A DNA stretch of 10,275 bases. It comes from Flavobacteriales bacterium UBA6165 (GTDB taxonomy: Bacteria > Bacteroidota > Bacteroidia > Flavobacteriales_D > Crocinitomicaceae). Every line of letters begins with the position of its first letter. Positions within the stretch are counted from its first letter, which is position 1. The stretch lies in contig DIUF01000043.1 of NCBI GenBank assembly GCA_002422285.1, positions 20,985 through 31,259 on the forward strand, written 5' to 3'. A program made the translations under genes and the position numbers. The notes under the pieces were generated by a model. That model was not told where the DNA came from, searched no databases, and was given only the letters and a program-made list of their open reading frames with translations. This document shows, piece by piece, positions 5,749-10,275 of the stretch.

Positions 5749-6564
5749 ATGCTTTTGCAAATTGTGTGGGACGTCAGTCCAGAAATTATTGAAGGTTGGA
5801 AAACTCCAAATTATTATGGTCTGCTCTTCGTTACAGGAATTTTTCTGGGCTTCCTTACCATCAAACGCATGTTTAAGAAAGAGGGTGTTGATGAAAAAAC
5901 ACTGGATACATTATTAATTTACGTGGTGATTGCAACCATTTTGGGAGCACGTTTGGGCCATGTTTTTTTCTATGATTGGGCTGATTACAAAGACAATCTC
6001 ATCGACATTTTTAAAGTTTGGGAAGGCGGTTTGGCCAGTCACGGTGCGGCTATTGCCATTTTGATTGCGCTGTTCATCTTCTCCAAAAAAGTCTCCAAAA
6101 AACCATACCTCTGGATTTTGGACAGGGTGGTAGCACCAATTGCTATTGCAGGTTGTTTCATTCGCTTGGGAAATTTGATGAACTCTGAAATTGCTGGTAT
6201 TCCAACCGATTTACCATGGGCCTTCAGTTTCCCGCGTTATATCAATGACGTAACGGGGCAATATGACGCCACGCCACGCCACCCAACGCAAATCTATGAG
6301 GCATTGGGTTATTTGAGCATCTACTTGTTCCTTTTGTTTATGTACTGGAAAAGAGAAGCCCAAAAACGCGAAGGTTTGCTTTTCGGTATCTTCATGATTG
6401 GCATCTGGGGTGTGCGTTTCTTCGTTGAATTTGTAAAAGAAGGACAAACTGCCCGCGATTATACCAACGCTTTGAATACGGGACAAATGCTGAGCATTCC
6501 CTTTATTTTGGTTGGCGTTTGGTTGGTTGTTAGGGCGATGATGAGGGAGAAACAAGTCGATTAA
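5749..6564 (+). CDS. lgt: Prolipoprotein diacylglyceryl transferase
   Basis: Lgt moves diacylglycerol from phosphatidylglycerol onto the lipobox cysteine of prelipoproteins, the first step of lipoprotein maturation, in the inner membrane. The 271 residues show about seven hydrophobic segments. Conserved positions corresponding to the E. coli active site are visible: the NYYG start (21-24), GARLGHVFFYD (66-76), LASHGA with His98, the signature GCFIRLGNLMNSE with Arg139, Asn142 and Glu147, RHPTQIYE (177-184), and RFFVEFVKE with Arg223 and Glu227. The start ATG lies 3 bp after the trhO stop, consistent with translational coupling. Its stop codon abuts the stop of the convergent gene on the minus strand with no spacer. 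Confidence 0.97.
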   Translation: MLLQIVWDVSPEIIEGWKTPNYYGLLFVTGIFLGFLTIKRMFKKEGVDEKTLDTLLIYVVIATILGARLGHVFFYDWADYKDNLIDIFKVWEGGLASHGAAIAILIALFIFSKKVSKKPYLWILDRVVAPIAIAGCFIRLGNLMNSEIAGIPTDLPWAFSFPRYINDVTGQYDATPRHPTQIYEALGYLSIYLFLLFMYWKREAQKREGLLFGIFMIGIWGVRFFVEFVKEGQTARDYTNALNTGQMLSIPFILVGVWLVVRAMMREKQVD

Positions 6565-6963
6565 TCAATTCCTCACTTCCAACCTTTTCTCGGTTCGCTG
6601 ATATTGATTTTCGATGCCGTAGTAGTAATGTCCATTATCAACTGTTGTGGTATCAAATTGGATTTTTTGTCCGCCTTTTCTACAAGTGCCTTGGGCAACG
6701 ATGTGTTTTTCAGCATTGTTGGCGTTTTGTAGAAAAAAGGTGTATTCCAATGCGTCGTCTGCATCGAAGAAAAAAGTAATTGTGCCGCTAGCCGATGGAT
6801 ATTCGTAAGGAAACAAGCGAATTTCGGGGTTGCGTTTGGCAAATTTAGCGCGTTGTCTGGCTTTGTATCGGTTATTGATGATGAGCAAGAGCACCAAAAT
6901 CAAGGTTGCCCACAGCACGTAAACTGCGTATTGAAGAAAAATATCCCACCATTCTTGTATCAT
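6565..6963 (-). CDS. Small single-pass membrane protein, unrecognised
   Basis: I do not recognise this 132-residue protein. Residues about 9-30 form one strong hydrophobic transmembrane segment. It is followed by a very basic stretch (NRYKARQRAKFAKR), which by the positive-inside rule places the C-terminal part in the cytoplasm and the acidic N-terminus outside. Residues about 55-130 alternate hydrophobic and polar positions (GTITFFFDADD, LEYTFFLQN, KIQFDTTTVDNGHYYYG), suggesting a small beta-sandwich domain. The start ATG overlaps the stop of the DUF493 gene in an ATGA arrangement, so translation is probably coupled. It is the last gene of the minus-strand run. Its conservation outside close relatives is unknown to me. 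Confidence 0.75.
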   Translation of the reverse strand: MIQEWWDIFLQYAVYVLWATLILVLLLIINNRYKARQRAKFAKRNPEIRLFPYEYPSASGTITFFFDADDALEYTFFLQNANNAEKHIVAQGTCRKGGQKIQFDTTTVDNGHYYYGIENQYQRTEKRLEVRN

Positions 6964-7232
6964 AACGACATCACTCCTTTCAATGTTGAGGCTTGTTCAT
7001 ATTTTTGAATCACATCATCAGCGGAAAACATCACTTCTTCTATGGAGATGGAAACATAATTGCCCTTGCTTGAAGGTTGAATATTTTGCTTGTTGTCGGT
7101 ACTGAAAATGTTCAATAACTTGCTGATGGTTTCGTTGTCGTTGGGCATAATGAATTTAAAAAGATAGGTAGATGGCCATTCTTCGTTTTCTAATTTGCTT
7201 CGGAGACCGTCGAAAATGGAATTGTTGTTCAT
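6960..7232 (-). CDS. DUF493 (YbeD-like) family protein
   Basis: A 90-residue cytosolic protein resembling DUF493, a small ferredoxin-like alpha/beta domain of unclear function that includes E. coli YbeD. Typical features are the opening FDGLRSKLE, the strand WPSTYLFKFIMP, the helix NDNETISKLLNIF, a second pair of strands GNYVSISIEEVM and the closing helix ADDVIQKYEQASTLKGV. I chose ATG at 7230-7232. The alternative GTG at 7248-7250 would add six residues (MHPKQV) unlike the family, and a -7-like element overlaps that GTG. It overlaps the next gene by 4 bp and follows the 192-residue gene by 27 bp. Confidence 0.85.
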   Translation of the reverse strand: MNNNSIFDGLRSKLENEEWPSTYLFKFIMPNDNETISKLLNIFSTDNKQNIQPSSKGNYVSISIEEVMFSADDVIQKYEQASTLKGVMSL

Positions 7233-7249
7233 GACTTGTTTTGGGTGCA

Positions 7250-7257
7250 CAAAGATA
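7250..7257 (-). promoter_or_regulatory. Possible internal -7 element before the DUF493 gene
   Basis: On the minus strand the sequence is TATCTTTG, a full match to TAnnTTTG, with a TTTG 22 bp upstream (complement of 7280-7283) in a plausible -33 position. It lies 17 bp before the chosen ATG, so the leader would be only about 10 nt. It may give the last two genes of the run their own transcript. The -33 half lies within coding sequence of the preceding gene, so chance is possible. Confidence 0.35.
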
Positions 7258-7259
7258 AC

Positions 7260-7838
7260 TCATTTCGAAGCCAATGCTACAAATTTGCTCAAACGCTTTA
7301 ATTCGTTTTGTAATTCAATTTGCAGCACATCGCGTTCGGTTTGTATGTTTTCTAAACTTGTGTTCATGCCTGATTCGCGCAGCCATTGCAACATTCGCAT
7401 TGGGTCTGGTTCTTGTGCGATGTTTACTTGTGCGTCGTCAGTGTTGGCATAGATTTTTGACCAAATAATCGCATATTTTAGTTCATGGTTATACCAATGC
7501 TCCAAAAGTGTCGCGCTGTCTTGGGCGCATAGTAATGTAACCAAAGCAGTCTTCAATTTTGTTCGGGTATTCTGCAACGCATGAAAGTCATTAGCCCAAT
7601 TGGCAGAGAAGTTAACTTCAACTTCTGGTATTTTTTTACGCTCTATCGGAATATTGGGATAGCACAATGAAAATGCCTCATGTAATTCCAAAAGTTCCTT
7701 GATTTTTTTCTGAATCACCACTGGAATTGGAGCGCGTTGAAAAAAATACTGCTTGATTTGGAAATGCTTTTCTTGATAAACTTCAAAGGGGTCTTCCAAG
7801 TTTTCAGGAAAATGTATGCGGGCCAAATCGAGTTGCAT
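7260..7838 (-). CDS. Unrecognised 192-residue cytosolic protein
   Basis: I cannot assign this protein to a family. It has no signal peptide or transmembrane segment and appears largely helical. A Pro/Ile-rich segment (PIPVVIQKKIKELLEL, about 37-52) precedes a probable helix. It then has VEVNFSANWANDFHALQ (73-89), a helix with HWYNHELKYAIIWSKIYAN (about 113-131), the PDPMRMLQWLRESG segment and a C-terminal stretch (about 161-190, ENIQTERDVLQIELQNELK) with coiled-coil-like spacing of hydrophobic residues. ATG at 7836-7838 lies 2 bp after the serine hydrolase stop, and DUF493 follows within 30 bp, so it sits firmly in a cotranscribed run. Coding is supported by the long open frame and tight packing. 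The function is unknown. Confidence 0.8.
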   Translation of the reverse strand: MQLDLARIHFPENLEDPFEVYQEKHFQIKQYFFQRAPIPVVIQKKIKELLELHEAFSLCYPNIPIERKKIPEVEVNFSANWANDFHALQNTRTKLKTALVTLLCAQDSATLLEHWYNHELKYAIIWSKIYANTDDAQVNIAQEPDPMRMLQWLRESGMNTSLENIQTERDVLQIELQNELKRLSKFVALASK

Positions 7839-7840
7839 CG

Positions 7841-9340
7841 CTATATTTTTGTGAATGAATAACGTTTGCCGCGGAATTCGAAAAAATACAATCCAGCGTT
7901 TAAATCGGAAATGTTCACACGTACATCATCAGGTTTGAGCGTCGCAGTTTTAATCATTTTACCTTGGGCATCATGAATGGCAATAGAAACAACCTGCTCT
8001 ATGGTTATTCCATCAATTTCGATGTAATCTGAACTCGGATTAGGATAGAGCAAGATATGATTCAATTCAATTTTATCATTGCTTGCAGTAAGACATCCTG
8101 GAATATTACCATAATTCTCAATGGCGCTAAATACTTGTTGTTCGATTGTGTAAAAAATAGATTGATTATTGGTTTGATAGCCAATACCCACACCATTATT
8201 CATAAACAAAAAGCCAACTTTTCGTATGGTATCGAAATAGGCATCGCTTACCAAACCATAGGCTTCACCGGTGTGACCGAGCATAAATGAACTCCCGGTC
8301 AATGCAATATCATTTCCTGGTGTGGAAGTAATTCTATGAATACCCAAACCCCAGCTTCTAAAAAGTCCATAATAGTTATTGCCATTGTTGCCGTTAAATG
8401 TCCATTCATTGGCAAATATGGCGTTGCAACTGGCTTCAGATAGCAATGTCACGCCATCGAAAGTGCCCTTATTCATGAGGACCAAGAAAATTTTTGCCAA
8501 ATCTTGAGCCGAACAACGCAAACCGCCCTGAGGACCAAAACGTCCACCATTAGTGCCTGGAACGTAGCCATCTAAGTTGTTGAAAGTTGGTTGAACGCCT
8601 TGAAAATTATCGGCTTGAGGCGTCCAAACACCGTTAGGTTTTCTGTATAAAACAGCTACTTCATCAATGTTTTCTATATTATTCACATTAAATGATGCAT
8701 CGATACCGAGTGGCTCAAAAATGTTTTGTTTGCAATAGACATCAAAACGCAGTTCAGATACTTTTTCAACGATTGTGCCCAGAATTACATAATTGATGTT
8801 CGAATAATTGAAGTAAGTCCCTGGCGTTGTGTTGTTGAATTGCGCAGACACATAATAGGTGCCTCCAACCGTTAAAATAGTGCTTAAATCGGGAATGGGG
8901 TTGTTGTTTACCGTTGCGCTTAAGAAGTTGCTATATGTGCTACCATCAATAATCGTGGAGGTATGCGACAACAACATACGTGTGGTGATAGCTGCATTTG
9001 GATGGTTCGGATTTTGAACGCTAAATCCCAAAATATTGCTGATGTCTTCATCTAAATCAAGCAAATTCTGCTCCACCAATTGCATCACAGCAATAGCGGT
9101 AATGGTTTTAGAAATACTGGCAATTCTATATTTGGAATCCAAAGTCATGTCGATGTTTCTTGCCAAATCTGATTTGCCAATGGCGATATTTTCAATAATT
9201 CCGTTTTGACAAAAAACAACTAAGGAACCGCCCATCATGTCGTTGTTTTGCGCGATGGTGTTGAATTGATTACTCAGGGTTTGGGAAAATCCATTATGAC
9301 CAAAAACCAAAAGGAAAACGGTAAAGTAAATCTTGCTCAT
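7841..9340 (-). CDS. T9SS-exported serine hydrolase, class C beta-lactamase-like
   Basis: A 499-residue exported enzyme of the penicillin-binding-protein/class C beta-lactamase superfamily (Beta-lactamase domain, as in AmpC, EstB and D-aminopeptidases). A signal peptide spans about 1-20, ending GHNGFSQ. The catalytic domain (about 25-400) has the SxxK motif SISK (Ser75 nucleophile, Lys78), the YxN motif Tyr179-Ser180-Asn181 and, as the third motif, HTG at 356-358. MLLSHTSTI (112-120) is typical of the superfamily. From about residue 431, YPNPSSDYIEI begins a type A T9SS sorting domain that ends with GLYFFEFRGKRYSFTKI, so the protein should be surface-attached or secreted. The substrate could be an ester, a peptide or a beta-lactam, and sequence alone does not say. 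It starts 23 bp after the glyA stop and is followed 2 bp later by the 192-residue gene, which suggests cotranscription. Confidence 0.93.
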   Translation of the reverse strand: MSKIYFTVFLLVFGHNGFSQTLSNQFNTIAQNNDMMGGSLVVFCQNGIIENIAIGKSDLARNIDMTLDSKYRIASISKTITAIAVMQLVEQNLLDLDEDISNILGFSVQNPNHPNAAITTRMLLSHTSTIIDGSTYSNFLSATVNNNPIPDLSTILTVGGTYYVSAQFNNTTPGTYFNYSNINYVILGTIVEKVSELRFDVYCKQNIFEPLGIDASFNVNNIENIDEVAVLYRKPNGVWTPQADNFQGVQPTFNNLDGYVPGTNGGRFGPQGGLRCSAQDLAKIFLVLMNKGTFDGVTLLSEASCNAIFANEWTFNGNNGNNYYGLFRSWGLGIHRITSTPGNDIALTGSSFMLGHTGEAYGLVSDAYFDTIRKVGFLFMNNGVGIGYQTNNQSIFYTIEQQVFSAIENYGNIPGCLTASNDKIELNHILLYPNPSSDYIEIDGITIEQVVSIAIHDAQGKMIKTATLKPDDVRVNISDLNAGLYFFEFRGKRYSFTKI

Positions 9341-9363
9341 CTTGGTCTAGTTTCAAGCGTTTA

Positions 9364-10275
9364 TTACCAAGCAAATAATGGTCTGCTCGACATTAGTTCA
9401 TTGATCCTGTTTTTATTCTTCGCAATTACTTCAACGTTGGAACTGTTCATCAAAACTTCATCGATAATTTGTACGAATGTTGGAATCAAATCTTCTTGTA
9501 CGCCACGTGAAGTAAGGGCCGCGGTTCCCAAACGGATACCTGAGGTCACAAATGGTGATTCGGTATCAAATGGAACCATATTTTTGTTTACGGTTATATC
9601 TGCTAAGCCAAGCGTAAGTTCAGCTTCTTTACCAGTGATACCTTTACCACGAAGGTCAACCAGCATGGAGTGATTAATCGTTCCTCCTGAAACAATTTTA
9701 TATCCACGAGCCACCAATTCATTGGCCATCACCGAGGCATTTTTCTGCACCTGCTTCATGTATTCGGTGTATTCTGGCTTCAAAGCTTCACCAAAAGCCA
9801 CAGCCTTAGCAGCAATCACGTGTTCCAATGGACCACCTTGTGTGCCTGGGAAAACCGCTGCATCCAACAAAGCTCCCATCGATTTTGGGTTGCCATTGTT
9901 CCATTTCAATTCCCACGGATTATCGAAGTTTTTCCCCATCATGATGATGCCTCCTCTTGGTCCACGCAATGTTTTGTGGGTAGTAGAAGTCACGATATGA
10001 CAATGCTGCAAGGGGTCGTTCAACAATTTCGTAGCAATCAATCCAGCAGGGTGCGAAATATCAGCCAAAATCAAAGCACCGATTTCATCAGCAACACTGC
10101 GAATGGCAGCATAATCCCAATCGCGACTGTAAGCAGAAGCCCCGCAAATAATCATTTTTGGACGCTCTTTCAAGGCTGTTTCACGCAGTTGATCATAGTC
10201 AATTAGACCACTGTCTTCGCGAACGCCATAAAAAAACGGTTGGTATAATTTTCCAGAAAAATTCACAGGTGAACC
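9364..10275 (-). CDS. glyA: Serine hydroxymethyltransferase, N-terminus beyond the window
   Basis: GlyA converts serine and tetrahydrofolate to glycine and 5,10-methylene-tetrahydrofolate, using PLP, in the cytosol. The frame is open through the right edge. 303 residues are present, beginning GSPVNFSGKLY, so about 120 N-terminal residues are missing. A GTG at 10264-10266 is an internal Val, not the start. Visible features are ADISHPAGLIA (PLP-contacting Asp and His), the PLP-lysine motif TSTTHKTLRGPRGG with Lys at fragment residue 101 (codon 9973-9975), FPGTQGGPLEHVIAAKA, and the C-terminal GIRLGTAALTSRG. The gene ends in tandem in-frame TAA TAA stops (9366-9361). No clear terminator separates it from the serine hydrolase gene 23 bp downstream. 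Confidence 0.97.
   Translation of the reverse strand, partial: GSPVNFSGKLYQPFFYGVREDSGLIDYDQLRETALKERPKMIICGASAYSRDWDYAAIRSVADEIGALILADISHPAGLIATKLLNDPLQHCHIVTSTTHKTLRGPRGGIIMMGKNFDNPWELKWNNGNPKSMGALLDAAVFPGTQGGPLEHVIAAKAVAFGEALKPEYTEYMKQVQKNASVMANELVARGYKIVSGGTINHSMLVDLRGKGITGKEAELTLGLADITVNKNMVPFDTESPFVTSGIRLGTAALTSRGVQEDLIPTFVQIIDEVLMNSSNVEVIAKNKNRINELMSSRPLFAW

Noticed and set aside
9341..9371. CTTGGT / ACCAAG inverted repeat between glyA and the serine hydrolase gene
   Set aside because: Only 6 bp with a loop of about 19 nt and no T-run; expected by chance.
10264..10266. GTG at 10266 as the glyA start
   Set aside because: The frame continues to the window edge with conserved SHMT sequence (GSPV), so this codon is an internal valine.

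Overview
The window reads as a chromosomal segment of a Bacteroidota bacterium, most likely order Flavobacteriales. Reasons: two secreted proteins carry type IX secretion (T9SS) type A sorting domains with the YPNP motif, several promoters match the Bacteroidota -7 element TAnnTTTG, intergenic DNA is AT-rich, and the gene order divergent SAM-hydrolase-like gene / phoH / purC is one I recall from flavobacteria. Assignment below the order is not supportable from this sequence alone.

Layout. Left block (minus strand): a T9SS-exported protein of unknown function cut by the window's left edge (1-821), then a 188-bp gap holding a palindromic repeat, then phoH-purC (2924 to 1010), which overlap by 8 bp; phoH appears to start with TTG. 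Centre (plus strand): a divergent DUF62 (SAM hydroxide adenosyltransferase family) gene (3036-3899) whose catalytic Arg and His positions are not conserved; a 312-bp gene-free stretch packed with inverted repeats; a small ABM-fold monooxygenase-like gene (4212-4496); a second copy of the palindromic repeat; and the pair trhO-lgt (4672-6564), 3 bp apart, behind a clear TACCTTTG promoter element. Right block (minus strand): the 3' part of glyA (runs off the right edge), followed by a tight run of four genes: a T9SS-exported class C beta-lactamase-like serine hydrolase, an unrecognised 192-residue protein, a DUF493 protein and an unrecognised small single-pass membrane protein. This run meets lgt tail to tail with no base between the stop codons.

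How the genes work together. Most are housekeeping: purine synthesis (purC), one-carbon metabolism (glyA), tRNA wobble modification (trhO), lipoprotein maturation (lgt), and RNA or ribosome-associated ATPase (phoH). I see no defence system, phage, insertion sequence, CRISPR array, tRNA or rRNA. The less ordinary content is intergenic: a two-copy palindromic element placed directly after stop codons, a 144-bp imperfect palindrome, and two mutually exclusive hairpins just upstream of the ABM gene. The least understood coding content is the four-gene run at 6565-9340. I do not see a convincing new multi-gene system.
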